Below, piece after piece: positions 1 to 9,290 of a DNA stretch of 52,266 bases. Position 1 is the first letter of the stretch. Each line of letters opens with the position of its first letter. This DNA is from Bacteriovorax sp. (GTDB taxonomy: Bacteria > Bdellovibrionota > Bacteriovoracia > Bacteriovoracales > Bacteriovoracaceae). The notes under the pieces were generated by a model. The model was not told the origin of the DNA and did not search any database. It saw nothing but the letters and a program-made list of their open reading frames with translations. The DNA is taken from the NCBI GenBank assembly GCA_028710485.1, contig JAQTTZ010000017.1:1-52266 (forward strand), written 5' to 3'. Position numbers and translations under genes: made by a program.

Positions 1-239
1 TTCATTTAATACTTCCCTTTGAAGAATACTGAAAAATAATTATATGGCGGAAAGCTATATAGAATATTTTATTGGAGCATGCTCAAAAACAAGCAAAGAC
101 TGTTAAATGGTTGTATTTTTTCTAAAAAATTTACCATGAACAAAATTAAAAATGTTAAAAAATCAAAAATATCTGACTCTTAAATAGTGAAGAAATATGT
201 GATAATTCGCTTTGAAAGACTTCCGAGAATTTTGATCGT

Positions 240-476
240 TTAAGAATCCCCATCGCTCCCGATAGCTTCCACGGGGCAAGCTTCGAGGGCGCTGAGGCAT
301 TCTGCAATATCTTTCGCTGTTCTTGGTTGAAGTTTGACGTAAGCGTGGCCGTCAGTATCGTTCATTATAAAAAAACCTGGGGCTTCGATAACACATGCAT
401 CGCAAGCGATACATTGATCATCAACGTAAAATTGTCCACCAGAATTTTCAGACCATTTCGATTTTTTGTCGGCCAC
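240..476 (-). CDS. Single-cluster [4Fe-4S] ferredoxin
   Basis: A 78-residue soluble electron carrier. The sequence shows CIACDAC (Cys22, 25, 28) and a distal CPVEA with Cys67, the four ligands expected for one [4Fe-4S] cluster. Cys60 is spare and may form a disulfide, as in other monocluster ferredoxins. The start is GTG, preceded by AAAGG at normal spacing. It lies 10 bases after the ppiD stop codon, so the two are probably cotranscribed. The redox partner cannot be read from the context. Confidence 0.9.
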   Translation of the reverse strand: MADKKSKWSENSGGQFYVDDQCIACDACVIEAPGFFIMNDTDGHAYVKLQPRTAKDIAECLSALEACPVEAIGSDGDS

Positions 477-486
477 TGCTTTACCT

Positions 487-1989
487 TTATTCTTGTAACA
501 TATTCGAGTAAATTTTTACTTTCGTCTCTTCTTCAAGTTTCTTTAGGATTGACTCCATCATTTTTCTTGAAAGTGCATTTTTTAAACCAGCATTGTCGGT
601 TGCTACTTTTGATTTTTCATTTAAATCAGCTGCAGCAGTTGCTGGAGTTGTTTTAATCATGACCATTGAGGCTCCGTCATCAAATAAATGAATTTGGGGC
701 TTTGTTAAGTCACCTGAAAAAAGTTCTTTCATATTTTCAGCTGTTAAGTTAGTCCCAGTAGTAGTTCCATCCAAACGATTCACTGAACCTTTAACATATT
801 GTAGCTTATATTTTTCCGTGATTGCTTTCACCTCATTTGCATTTCCGGCCAGAAGTGCACGGCGAAGATTATTTGAAATATCAACCGTAAGTTTCTTAAT
901 AGCCTCTACTTTATCTTTTTGGATCAACTCAGTTGCAAATTTGTCTTTATATTCAGCAAAAGTGGCTGCGTGTCCTTCTATCTTCTTTTCTACTAATAAT
1001 AAATGATAACCGAATTGAGTTTTGATTGGAGCTGAAACTGTTCCAGGTTTTTGAGTGAAGGCTACTTGGTCGAATTCAGGAACCATTCTACCTTTACCAA
1101 AAGTACCAAGATCTCCGCCTTTTCCTTTTCCAGATGGATCTTCAGTGTATTTATCAGCCATTTTTGCAAAGTTTGAAGGGTTAACTTCTTTTGCAATTTT
1201 TTCGATAGCCACTTTGAGGTCAGCATCTTTTTTTCCTTCGGCCATTAGAAGAATATGGCGAGCCTTCACTTCTTCAGGCTTATCCAGGCTAGGTTTTCTC
1301 TCATTGAACATTGATTGAAGGCGTTTTTGATTTGTTTCAACGGCTAAAAACTTTGTGAGCTCGTCTTTAGACACTTCAACAAAATTTCTCAAACCATTTT
1401 TTGAAATCGAAATAATTTCAGCATTGAGCTTTTCGTCTCTAATTTTTTGAAGATCATTCAAATATCCTTTTGATAAAGGAAAACTCTGAACAAGACCTTG
1501 GGTATTTTTCATTTTTAATTGATTAATTACATCGGCTTCAAATTCAGCAGGTGTTAGTTTATTGGCAGCTAAAACTGCTTTGTAACGGTTAATATCGAAC
1601 TGGCCATTGCTTAAGAAATAGGGAAGAGTTTTGATCTCACTTTTGATTTCTTCAACAGAGGGATAAGCTCCAATATCGGTGGCAAATTTGACCATTAATT
1701 TCCTCTGAACAATATTTTTCAAAGTGCTTTCTTTAATTTTCATTGCCTCAATTTGTTTAGCACTGATTTCACCGCCCATCATTTGTTTATAAAACTCAAT
1801 TTGGCGGTTGTATTCTTGTTGGTATTCTTCAGTTTTAATTGGCAGATCACCAACTTTCCCTATGGCATTCGGAGAACCCCCACCTTGCTGGAAAGATTGG
1901 TATCCAGTAAACATAAAAGAGAGAACGATAATTCCGATTAAAAGAGTGGCAAACATATTTGCCGTTTTGTTTTTGGTAAATTCCGACAT
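487..1989 (-). CDS. ppiD: PpiD-like membrane-anchored parvulin peptidyl-prolyl isomerase
   Basis: Periplasmic folding chaperone anchored in the inner membrane. The 500 residues hold a short cytoplasmic N-terminus, one membrane segment at about residues 12-30, a SurA/PpiD-type chaperone region to about 235, and a parvulin domain at about 241-336 that opens with KARHIL and contains GGDLGTFGKG and FGYHLL. A helical tail follows. PpiD proteins often carry more than one parvulin-like domain and are longer (about 620 residues); only one is clear here. AAGGA stands upstream of the ATG. The gene diverges from mreC and is followed closely by the ferredoxin gene. The family assists outer-membrane and periplasmic proteins leaving the Sec translocon. 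SurA-like function is the main alternative, but the membrane anchor argues for PpiD. Confidence 0.85.
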   Translation of the reverse strand: MSEFTKNKTANMFATLLIGIIVLSFMFTGYQSFQQGGGSPNAIGKVGDLPIKTEEYQQEYNRQIEFYKQMMGGEISAKQIEAMKIKESTLKNIVQRKLMVKFATDIGAYPSVEEIKSEIKTLPYFLSNGQFDINRYKAVLAANKLTPAEFEADVINQLKMKNTQGLVQSFPLSKGYLNDLQKIRDEKLNAEIISISKNGLRNFVEVSKDELTKFLAVETNQKRLQSMFNERKPSLDKPEEVKARHILLMAEGKKDADLKVAIEKIAKEVNPSNFAKMADKYTEDPSGKGKGGDLGTFGKGRMVPEFDQVAFTQKPGTVSAPIKTQFGYHLLLVEKKIEGHAATFAEYKDKFATELIQKDKVEAIKKLTVDISNNLRRALLAGNANEVKAITEKYKLQYVKGSVNRLDGTTTGTNLTAENMKELFSGDLTKPQIHLFDDGASMVMIKTTPATAAADLNEKSKVATDNAGLKNALSRKMMESILKKLEEETKVKIYSNMLQE

Positions 1990-2131
1990 TGGTCAATCCT
2001 TCGTTACTATTAAAAAGTACGATTATTGTAACGAGAAAAAAGTTACTTCGTAAAGGTTATTGGCTTTTTAAAATAGATTGCATAAGCTTACTTGGTACAA
2101 TTAATTCAAATCATTTTTCGGAGTAGTTAAC

Positions 2132-3022
2132 TTGAGGCTGTCTGATACAGAAGAGAGACGAACCAAGATCATAATCAACAGTGTAATTCTGGTGATTGCT
2201 TTGTATGGGATGTCGCAGCGAGATTATGTATTTCAAAAAACGTCGATTGCCGAGAGAGTCATTATAGATCTCATGGCACCTGTTCAAGGTATGGTTACCT
2301 CTTTTCAGCGAGGAGTTTCTTCGTATGTTGAGCACTACGTAGCCAATTTGAACGCCAGCAAAGAAAATATCAATTTGAAAGGCAAGATTGCTGATCTCCA
2401 AAACGAAATGTTTAGTTATCAAGAATCAATTAAGGAAAGTGATCGCTTGCGCGAACTTATAAAGTATGGCGAGCAAATTGACCGCAAGAAAATCGTGGCA
2501 AGAGTTGTCTCTTGGGATTCAGCTGATGATTATAAAGTCGTGCGAATCAACCGTGGTTTAAAAGATGGAGTGCGACTCCAGTCGGTAGTTACCAGTGCTG
2601 AAGGCTTAGTTGGTTATGTTTACCGTCTTACTGATCATTTCGCGGATGTTATCACAATTTTAGATGCCAATAATAGAGTGGATGGGGTCGTTGAGCGTCT
2701 TCGCTCCCACGGAATCGTTGAAGGCTATAGTCGTGGACGCTGTATCATGAAATACGTGAATAGAACCGAGCCGATTATTCTCAACGATCTCGTGCTAACA
2801 GCAGGTCTAGGAAATGTTTACCCTAAAGGACTCAAAATTGGGTATATCTCTCGCATCGAACGCGAAAGCTACGGGATCACTCAGCATGTAGAAATCACTC
2901 CTTTGGTTAATTTTTCTAAATTAGAAGAAGTTTTAGTTTTGGTTTACGAACAAGAAGAACACAAGCAATTAGAGTGGAAAGCACTTGAAGAGCAGCTTAA
3001 CAACACTGAGGTCAAACGATGA
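2132..3022 (+). CDS. mreC: Rod shape-determining protein MreC
   Basis: Scaffold of the elongasome. It is a bitopic inner-membrane protein whose periplasmic part bridges MreB/MreD to the PBP2-RodA synthase. The 296 residues show an N-terminal hydrophobic segment (about 14-30), a coiled coil (about 65-105) and the beta-rich MreC core (about 115-275) with SAEGLVGYVYR. The start is TTG at 2132 with GGAG at 2120-2123; the next good start lies too far inside. Its stop overlaps the mreD start (ATGA), so translation is probably coupled. It is first in mreC-mreD-mrdA-rodA; mreB is not in the window. Confidence 0.93.
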   Translation: MRLSDTEERRTKIIINSVILVIALYGMSQRDYVFQKTSIAERVIIDLMAPVQGMVTSFQRGVSSYVEHYVANLNASKENINLKGKIADLQNEMFSYQESIKESDRLRELIKYGEQIDRKKIVARVVSWDSADDYKVVRINRGLKDGVRLQSVVTSAEGLVGYVYRLTDHFADVITILDANNRVDGVVERLRSHGIVEGYSRGRCIMKYVNRTEPIILNDLVLTAGLGNVYPKGLKIGYISRIERESYGITQHVEITPLVNFSKLEEVLVLVYEQEEHKQLEWKALEEQLNNTEVKR

Positions 3023-3552
3023 AAACCAATTTAAAAGACATCGTATTTCCTCTAATCAAAACTCTTATTCTGCTTTTTGTTTTGGAAATCATAACGACTG
3101 CTATTTTTCCAATGATCGGCCTTTTGAATTTCAGAGTTCCTTTTAATATTTTAGTGGTACTTTTTCTAGGCCTTCGTCTTGAAACTCCGTACCTCGCAAT
3201 TTTGATTATGATCGTTCAGTACTTCCACGCTTTCTTCTCAGTTGAAGGCTGGGAAATGGGAACAGTCACTGGAATTGTTATTTGTGTTGTTGTTTCATAT
3301 GTTAGAGAGATGATTCACTTCTCTTCTTGGGGTATGACTATTTTAATCACTCAGGTTTTTCAACTTTTATGGTTTTTCGTGCAATCGATTCTTATTTATA
3401 TTCAACTCGGAAATCTCGATTATATTTTCGACAAAGGATGGCGCTTCCTTCCTCAGAGTGTGATTATCGCTCTTTTATCGCCACTCTTCTTTTTTATTTT
3501 GAATAAAATTTGGAACGTCGACGACCGCGGAATGCTAGGAGATAAGATTTAA
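3019..3552 (+). CDS. mreD: Rod shape-determining protein MreD
   Basis: A 177-residue polytopic inner-membrane protein with about five hydrophobic helices and a short charged C-terminus. MreD sequences diverge strongly, so the call rests on size, membrane topology and position between mreC and the PBP2 gene, where mreD always sits in this operon type. It overlaps mreC by four bases (ATGA) and the next gene by one base (TAATG), indicating tight translational coupling. MreD works with MreC to regulate the elongasome. Confidence 0.85.
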   Translation: MKTNLKDIVFPLIKTLILLFVLEIITTAIFPMIGLLNFRVPFNILVVLFLGLRLETPYLAILIMIVQYFHAFFSVEGWEMGTVTGIVICVVVSYVREMIHFSSWGMTILITQVFQLLWFFVQSILIYIQLGNLDYIFDKGWRFLPQSVIIALLSPLFFFILNKIWNVDDRGMLGDKI

Positions 3553-5603
3553 TGTTTGGAGAAGACGATCTCGTCAGGTCTCACCAGGAACGAGCAGACA
3601 TCATTCTAAATATCATCGTGATATCTTTTGCTATTTTATTAGCAAGACTTTGGTATTTACAAATTTATCACGGGAAAATGTTTTTTAATTACTCATTAGA
3701 AAACCGCCTGCGAAAAGACGTTGTGCGCGCTCCAAGGGGAATGATCTTTAGCCGCAATAACGTCCTTCTTACTCATAATGTTCCGCGCTTCGACGCCATC
3801 ATTACTCCTCAGTATCTTGAAGGCGATGATGAAACGATTGGTTATTTATCAAAAATTCTTGAAACAACTCCAGAATCAATTGTTAAGATCTTGAAGAAAT
3901 ATCAAGGGCAAGCAAAATATATCCCGGTAGTCATTAAGAAAAATATTTCACGTCGTGAAGTGGCCATTCTTGAGACAGAGTCTTCAAAGCTTCCAGGTGT
4001 CTCAGTCGAAACATTTATTAGTCGAGAATACACGGATAAAGATTCGGGAGCGCATTTGCTCGGATATATTTCTGAAATTTCTCAAGAAAAAATTCCACGC
4101 TACAGAGACCGCGATAAATACGACTACAAGCAAGGAGATTTTATCGGGCAAGGTGGAATTGAGTTGCAATACGATCTGGAAATTAGAGGTCAAGACGGTT
4201 ATCAGTTCATGGAAGTTGATGCTAGAGGAAGAGCTCGTAGACACGTAACAAGTGATGATCTTTATTCTGGTATTGATAACAAAGCTGCAGAGCCAGGAAA
4301 AAATGTTCGTTTAACAATTGACCGCGATGTTCAGCTTGCTGCCTATCACGCCCTCGATGGTAGAGATGGAGCCGCAGTTGCCGTCGATGTTGAGTCCGGT
4401 GAAATTATTGCGATGGTTTCACGTCCTGCTTATGATCCTTCTAATTTCTCAACCGGTCTTTCAACGAATTATTGGGGCCAGTTGGTAATGGATGAAAAAC
4501 GTCCTCTTCGAGACCGCACTATTCAAGAACATTATTCCCCAGGATCTACTTTCAAACCTCTAACTGCTATTGCTGCACTTGAAGAGGGAGTCGTGGATGA
4601 AAATACTAAAGTCGTTTGTAACGGCGGTTACCGAATGGGGGGGCGTGTTTTTCACTGCTGGAAGAAAGAAGGCCATGGTGTAGTTGATGTTTTAAGAGCT
4701 CTTAAAGAATCTTGCGATGTTTATTTTTATAGCATCGGAAATAAAATTGATATCGATGTCATTTATAAATATGCAACTCTTTTTGGAATGGGGCAACGTT
4801 TAGGAATAGTTCTTCCAAGAGAAACAAAGGGATTAATTCCCAATAGACAATGGAAGAAAGAACAAACGGGCGTTGAATGGCAAAAAGGAGAGACTCTCTC
4901 ATGTGTTATTGGTCAGTCTTTTGTTAACGTTACTCCATTGCAGTTAGCGATGTTCTACGCAACCATGGCCAACGAAGGAAAGTTGTGGAGACCCCATGTT
5001 GTTAAGGAAGTTTTTTCAAATTCGGGACAAGTATTGAAACGGGTTGAGCCGGAATTGATTCACCAATTTAAAATCTCAAGAAAAACTTTGGATATCGTAC
5101 ACGAAGCATTATTTAATACTGCCAACGCTCAAGGCGGAACAGCTGGCGCATCCAAAGGTGTGGGGATACAGATGGCCGCTAAGACTGGGACCGCCCAGGT
5201 TATCAGTTTTTCTGCAGATAAAATTTTCAATAAGTGTGAAAACCAAGAATATAAATATCGTAACAACGGATTGTTCGCAGCCTACGCACCTGCAGGAAAT
5301 CCAAAAATTGCAGTGAGTGTAGTGATTGAACATGGATGTCACGGGGCAAGTGCCGGTGGTCCAGTCGCGAAGGCGATTATCTCTGCCTATATGAATAAAT
5401 ATTATCCTAGCTATCAGAAAAAAATTATTGCACAAGAAAATGCAAAAATGACTTGGACTCAAATCCAAGAAGACAATCGAGTGAATCCAGTTCCAATGGT
5501 ACTTGAAAACGATACCAAAGATTACTTTGACGAAACTGGAAAATTAATAAGACCTTACACCTTAGAGAAAGGTGGGCAAGTGCAAACCGGACCGTTGGAG
5601 TAA
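3552..5603 (+). CDS. mrdA: Penicillin-binding protein 2, elongasome transpeptidase
   Basis: Class B PBP that cross-links peptidoglycan during side-wall growth. The 683 residues comprise an N-terminal membrane anchor (about 18-38), a dimerisation/pedestal domain, and a C-terminal transpeptidase domain. All three catalytic motifs are visible: STFK with acyl-acceptor Ser332 and Lys335, SCD at 387-389 (the SxD variant typical of PBP2), and KTGTA from Lys544. The C-terminal tail after about residue 625 is polar and longer than in Escherichia coli PBP2. It overlaps mreD by one base and is followed two bases later by rodA, its glycosyltransferase partner. Confidence 0.95.
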   Translation: MFGEDDLVRSHQERADIILNIIVISFAILLARLWYLQIYHGKMFFNYSLENRLRKDVVRAPRGMIFSRNNVLLTHNVPRFDAIITPQYLEGDDETIGYLSKILETTPESIVKILKKYQGQAKYIPVVIKKNISRREVAILETESSKLPGVSVETFISREYTDKDSGAHLLGYISEISQEKIPRYRDRDKYDYKQGDFIGQGGIELQYDLEIRGQDGYQFMEVDARGRARRHVTSDDLYSGIDNKAAEPGKNVRLTIDRDVQLAAYHALDGRDGAAVAVDVESGEIIAMVSRPAYDPSNFSTGLSTNYWGQLVMDEKRPLRDRTIQEHYSPGSTFKPLTAIAALEEGVVDENTKVVCNGGYRMGGRVFHCWKKEGHGVVDVLRALKESCDVYFYSIGNKIDIDVIYKYATLFGMGQRLGIVLPRETKGLIPNRQWKKEQTGVEWQKGETLSCVIGQSFVNVTPLQLAMFYATMANEGKLWRPHVVKEVFSNSGQVLKRVEPELIHQFKISRKTLDIVHEALFNTANAQGGTAGASKGVGIQMAAKTGTAQVISFSADKIFNKCENQEYKYRNNGLFAAYAPAGNPKIAVSVVIEHGCHGASAGGPVAKAIISAYMNKYYPSYQKKIIAQENAKMTWTQIQEDNRVNPVPMVLENDTKDYFDETGKLIRPYTLEKGGQVQTGPLE

Positions 5604-5605
5604 GA

Positions 5606-6712
5606 ATGTTTAATTTCAGAGAAGAGCTTAAAAGATACGATTATTCTTTTTTCGGAATTTGTACCGCCATATTTGTTATTGGTATTTTAAATCTTTATTC
5701 GGCCACGCACTCCCAAGGAATTGGGCCAGAAGAGGGTCTTTATAAAACTCAAATTGTTTGGTTCATCTTTTCTTGGATTATTGGGATTGTCGTAAGTTTT
5801 ATTCAACCAAAAAATTTTTTTCGGCTCGCTTATCCGTCCTATTTAATAAGTGTCATCCTGCTTATTATGGTTTTAGTTGTTGGACACTCTGCTCTTGGAG
5901 GTCAGCGCTGGATTGGTTTTGGATCATTCAAGTTTCAGCCTTCAGAGATTACCAAAATAGCAATGGTCTTGGTTCTTTCACGCTGGTATTCAAAAGCTTC
6001 ACCTGAACAAGAAATTGGTTTTAGAGAGCTGATTATTCCTTTTTTAATCACCTTTATTCCGGCCATGATGATTATCATTCAACCCGATCTGGGAACTGGA
6101 ATGCTTGTCATGCTGATTTTTTTCATCATAACTTTTTACCGTAAATTAAAATGGAAAACGATTACCATCATGGCGATCATTGCAATGATCAGCGCCACTG
6201 TTGTGTATAATTTTGGTTTACGTGAATATCAAAAGAAACGTATTACCACTTTTATCGATCCAGAATTTGATGCAAAAGGATCGGGATATAACGCCATTCA
6301 ATCTAAAATCGCCATTGGATCAGGCCAATTTTTTGGGAAGGGATTCCGCAGATCAAGTCAGGGAGCACTCAATTATCTTCCTGAAAACCATACTGACTTT
6401 ATTTTCGCCATCTTCAATGAAGAGCATGGCTTCGTGGGATCAATCTTTTTAATTGCTCTTTATATTGCACTTTTCTATCGACTTCTATGGCTTGCCTCCA
6501 ATGTTAATAAGATCTTCGACTCCGTGGTCGTTGTCGGGATACTCGCTATTTTCTTCTGTCACACCATGATCAATATGAGTATGGTTTCGGGATTGATGCC
6601 TATTGTAGGGGTGCCTCTCCCTCTCATGTCCTATGGGGGATCCAATCTTTTGACCTTCGGGATTTGTTGCGGAATCGTCACTTCTATCAGTAACGCCCGA
6701 AATCTCTTTTAA
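5606..6712 (+). CDS. mrdB: RodA, SEDS-family peptidoglycan glycosyltransferase
   Basis: Polymerises lipid II into glycan strands in the elongasome together with PBP2. The 368-residue, ten-helix membrane protein has the family's usual length and conserved SEDS stretches such as QPDLGTGM, LPENHTDFIFA and the C-terminal PLPLMSYGGS. The ATG lies two bases after the mrdA stop; its ribosome binding site lies within the mrdA 3' end. Last gene of the cluster; copy 1 of the dispersed double-hairpin element begins about 11 bases after its stop codon and may lie in its 3' UTR. Confidence 0.95.
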   Translation: MFNFREELKRYDYSFFGICTAIFVIGILNLYSATHSQGIGPEEGLYKTQIVWFIFSWIIGIVVSFIQPKNFFRLAYPSYLISVILLIMVLVVGHSALGGQRWIGFGSFKFQPSEITKIAMVLVLSRWYSKASPEQEIGFRELIIPFLITFIPAMMIIIQPDLGTGMLVMLIFFIITFYRKLKWKTITIMAIIAMISATVVYNFGLREYQKKRITTFIDPEFDAKGSGYNAIQSKIAIGSGQFFGKGFRRSSQGALNYLPENHTDFIFAIFNEEHGFVGSIFLIALYIALFYRLLWLASNVNKIFDSVVVVGILAIFFCHTMINMSMVSGLMPIVGVPLPLMSYGGSNLLTFGICCGIVTSISNARNLF

Positions 6713-6723
6713 TGTACTGAACA

Positions 6724-6776
6724 TCGCCTGCTTCGGCTCCTGCCTCCGCAGACATACAATCCATCCTGGATTTATA
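6724..6776 (+). repeat. Dispersed double-hairpin element, copy 1
   Basis: First stem GCCTGC (6726-6731) with GCAGAC (6748-6753), one mismatch, around a 16-base loop containing CTCCTGCCTCC. Then the linker ATACAA and a small stem TCCA-TCC-TGGA (6760-6770), extendable by one A-T pair. The same layout recurs at 13493-13547 (reverse) and 41904-41958 with changed stems and conserved loops. It lies just downstream of rodA, in the same orientation as that gene. Confidence 0.85.
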
Positions 6777-6865
6777 GTCCTACTATCATACTTGACTTGC
6801 AGAATCTCTTCATGGGACACTAATTTGGTCTCATTTAAGGACTATGAAGGTCCGGGAGTTGTTTC

Positions 6866-7327
6866 ATGAAGAAAGTTTCAAGCATTGGCAGTCTAGTAAA
6901 AAAAATTTACCGAACTTATTCAGGCGAACTTTTGACCCTTTTACAAGTAAGGGGCTTCACTGATTTACGCCCGTCATTTCTAGAAGTTCTTTTGTTTATT
7001 TGTGAACATCAGGGGCCGACTATTAAAGAAATCGGTTACGGTTGCGGTCTTAAAAAACAAACGATGACATCCCATTTAAATGAACTGGAAAAGCGCGGCT
7101 ATATTGAGCGCAAAGTGAATATTCAAGACAAACGTGAACAAAATATTTTCCTTACTGAATTTGGCCTGAAGTTTAAACTCAATCTCTTTGAGTGCATCAA
7201 CGAAATTGAAAAAAAATATACCGATTTAGTAGGGGATTTGGAACTCAATAGAGTTGAGTTAATTCTTAAGAATTTTCACTCAAAATTGCTGATTCAGCCC
7301 GGTCTTTTTGAGCATCTTTCCGAATAA
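6866..7327 (+). CDS. MarR-family transcriptional regulator
   Basis: A 153-residue winged-helix DNA-binding protein, probably a dimer. The recognition region shows TIKEIGYGCGLKKQTMTSHL followed by LEKRGYIERK and the wing DKREQNIFLTEFG, the standard MarR arrangement at about residues 50-105. N- and C-terminal helices would form the dimer interface. No obvious target gene is divergent from it; the upstream neighbour is rodA and the downstream neighbour is convergent. The effector and regulon are unknown. I see no clear palindromic operator in front of it. Confidence 0.88.
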   Translation: MKKVSSIGSLVKKIYRTYSGELLTLLQVRGFTDLRPSFLEVLLFICEHQGPTIKEIGYGCGLKKQTMTSHLNELEKRGYIERKVNIQDKREQNIFLTEFGLKFKLNLFECINEIEKKYTDLVGDLELNRVELILKNFHSKLLIQPGLFEHLSE

Positions 7328-7342
7328 AGTAAAAAAAATTGC

Positions 7343-7864
7343 TTAGACGTCAATGTTTGGAGCATCTTCTTTTTTGGCTTCAACTTTTTCATTTCCAGGC
7401 CAAAATTCATAGCCACCTGAAATATTATTGATATTAAAGAAGCCTTTTTTTACTAACATTTCACAGGCCTGAATTGAGCGAAGTCCATTTTCTGAAATGA
7501 TCATTACGGGAACAGTTTTGCTTGGGATTTCCACGAAGCGAATATGAAGTTCTTCTAATGGAATTTGAATAGCTTCTTTTAAGCGAGGGCTTTGAAAAGT
7601 TTTTTGAGATACATCTAAAACAAAGAAATCAATATTGGGATTATTGTAAATTTCCCAGGCTTTTTGTGGGCTGATATCGTTATACGGTCTCCCCATCAAA
7701 ATCATATTATCGTCGATTTCTTCGCCGTTTTTTACTCGAACCAAATGGTTTCTTTGAAGAGTAATAGAGAAGTCTAGTTTTTCATCCATGCGAGTAATAT
7801 TTTTCTCGATATTATTAAGACGAGAATTGATGAACTCTAACATTTGAAAAATTTTAAGATCCAT
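7343..7864 (-). CDS. Rhodanese-like domain protein lacking the catalytic cysteine
   Basis: A 173-residue soluble protein. Residues 1-35 look like a short amphipathic coiled coil (INSRLNNIEKNITRMDEKLD), and about 60-158 form a rhodanese fold with FVLDVSQ and the active loop SENGLRS. In active rhodaneses this loop begins with Cys; here it is Ser124, so sulfur transfer is unlikely and a binding or structural role is more plausible. The ATG at 7864 was chosen because AGGAG lies eight bases upstream; an in-frame TTG 24 bases further out lacks one. It is convergent with the MarR gene. Confidence 0.82.
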   Translation of the reverse strand: MDLKIFQMLEFINSRLNNIEKNITRMDEKLDFSITLQRNHLVRVKNGEEIDDNMILMGRPYNDISPQKAWEIYNNPNIDFFVLDVSQKTFQSPRLKEAIQIPLEELHIRFVEIPSKTVPVMIISENGLRSIQACEMLVKKGFFNINNISGGYEFWPGNEKVEAKKEDAPNIDV

Positions 7865-7945
7865 TGCTGTCACTCCTAAATGGGCCAATCGCTACCATTT
7901 CAATTGTAGCGAAGAGCACGAATCTTTTGGAGTGAGGCAAAAGCT

Positions 7946-7969
7946 GCTAGGTCCTTATAAGAACCTAGC
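7946..7969 (-). terminator. Probable terminator of the HD phosphohydrolase gene
   Basis: Seven-base inverted repeat GCTAGGT (7946-7952) and ACCTAGC (7963-7969) with a self-complementary CTTATAAG loop. On the minus strand it overlaps the gene's stop codon and is followed by AGCTTTTG. The short T-run makes this a weak to moderate call. Confidence 0.4.
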
Positions 7970-9278
7970 CTCTGTAGGAATGAATAAGAGCTAAAAGATT
8001 TTTGTGTTGAATAGCGCTCATGCTGCCTACATCGCAGTGTAATCTGTTAACTGCATGGGCCTTGGCAAATTTAGTGAAGAGATCAGTAGCTTCATCAATA
8101 TTAAAAGTGATTTTCTCATCACTTCCATAAAGTTTCCTAACTACTTTCATCGGGTATTTGCTGATGCTTTCTTCATCCACATAATATTTTGAAAGTCTGC
8201 CACTTGAGCCGGAACGAATATATTCAATATTTTCTTTTTCAAGAAAAGCCTGAACAGTTTGCAGGTGAGTTTCTTGGCTTTCATTGAAAGATTCAAAAAT
8301 CTTTTGAGGAACTTGATTTTTTATAATGGCATCGGCGTATTTATTTTTACTCTTCTTTAAGACTTTCATTAAATAGTGATCGTCGTGTTCAATATATTCT
8401 TCAATTGAAGCAGGGATAGTGTATTCAAGCGGTGAAGTTTTAAAGTATTTATAAAGCAATTGCTCCAAGCATACAGCTCGGTAATGAAAATAAACCATAA
8501 TGAACATATGGTAGCGAGACAAAAGAAAATCATCAAAAGTCACAACCGCACGTTCATTGATTCCCAGATAAGCAGTATTATTTTCAATAGAAATTTCTAG
8601 ATTATCCAACAACCAATCGAGATCGTATGAGCCGTAACTGACTCCACAGAAATAACTGTCTCTTAGCAGATAATCCATTCGATCACAGTCGAGTTCACTT
8701 GAAACCAGCTGGTGAAGAATTGGAAAATAATTAATTCCTTTCACGGTGAAGTAACTTGCATCACTCGTGTGTCCAGTGATCAGGTCGGCAATATATTTTC
8801 TTCCCACGCCAAACTTTTTTTCGACCAATGAAAATGAACCGGCAAAAGAACTGTCGACGATGGATTTGATTGTATAATCTTCGTGAGTCGCTTGGCGGTC
8901 AGTTTTCTGATCTTTCTTAGAAAGAAAATCAGTTGGAATATTGAGCTCTGAAAGTTTTGGCATAACCGTTTCAGTTGAATGCGAAAGAGGGGCGTGTCCC
9001 ACATCATGAAGCAAGCAGGCTAGCTTAAAAGTTTCTTTTAATCGTTGAATATCTTTTTCAAAAAGAGTTTCTTTAAAGAGTCGATCAAAAGCTTTTTCCG
9101 CAATATGCATGACACCTATTGAATGAATAAATCGGTTATGAGTCGCTCCTGGAAAAACATATTCTGAAAAACCAAGCTGCTTGATATTTCTTAAACGTTG
9201 AAAAAAATCATCGCGAATAATAGGAATTTCTTCATCTAAAATATGAATAGAACCGTGGACGGGATCGCGAATTTCCAT
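7965..9278 (-). CDS. HD-superfamily phosphohydrolase, SAMHD1/dGTPase-like
   Basis: A 437-residue metal-dependent phosphohydrolase. The N-terminus has the family signature DPVHGSIH, followed by ATHNRFIHSIG (His52), LLHDVGHAPLSHSTE (His91, Asp92) and LDCDRMDYLLRDS for the distal Asp. This arrangement is that of the SAMHD1/YwfO branch of dNTP triphosphohydrolases; the exact substrate is not provable from sequence. The glutaredoxin gene ends 12 bases upstream, so the two are likely cotranscribed. The link between a deoxynucleotide hydrolase and a glutaredoxin, a possible ribonucleotide reductase electron donor, is suggestive only. Confidence 0.88.
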   Translation of the reverse strand: MEIRDPVHGSIHILDEEIPIIRDDFFQRLRNIKQLGFSEYVFPGATHNRFIHSIGVMHIAEKAFDRLFKETLFEKDIQRLKETFKLACLLHDVGHAPLSHSTETVMPKLSELNIPTDFLSKKDQKTDRQATHEDYTIKSIVDSSFAGSFSLVEKKFGVGRKYIADLITGHTSDASYFTVKGINYFPILHQLVSSELDCDRMDYLLRDSYFCGVSYGSYDLDWLLDNLEISIENNTAYLGINERAVVTFDDFLLSRYHMFIMVYFHYRAVCLEQLLYKYFKTSPLEYTIPASIEEYIEHDDHYLMKVLKKSKNKYADAIIKNQVPQKIFESFNESQETHLQTVQAFLEKENIEYIRSGSSGRLSKYYVDEESISKYPMKVVRKLYGSDEKITFNIDEATDLFTKFAKAHAVNRLHCDVGSMSAIQHKNLLALIHSYRG

Positions 9279-9290
9279 TGGGAGATTTCC

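Noticed and set aside
199-243. Short frame starting GTGATAATTCGCTTTGAAA, similar to the start of the 51-residue frame at 23506
   Set aside because: The match covers only about 15 bases, the frame stops after 14 codons, and chance cannot be excluded in AT-rich DNA. The rest of 1-239 shows no feature.
5109-5468. 119-residue minus-strand frame within the PBP2 gene
   Set aside because: It lies opposite the KTG-motif region of an intact transpeptidase gene, lacks a start signal and has no recognisable similarity.
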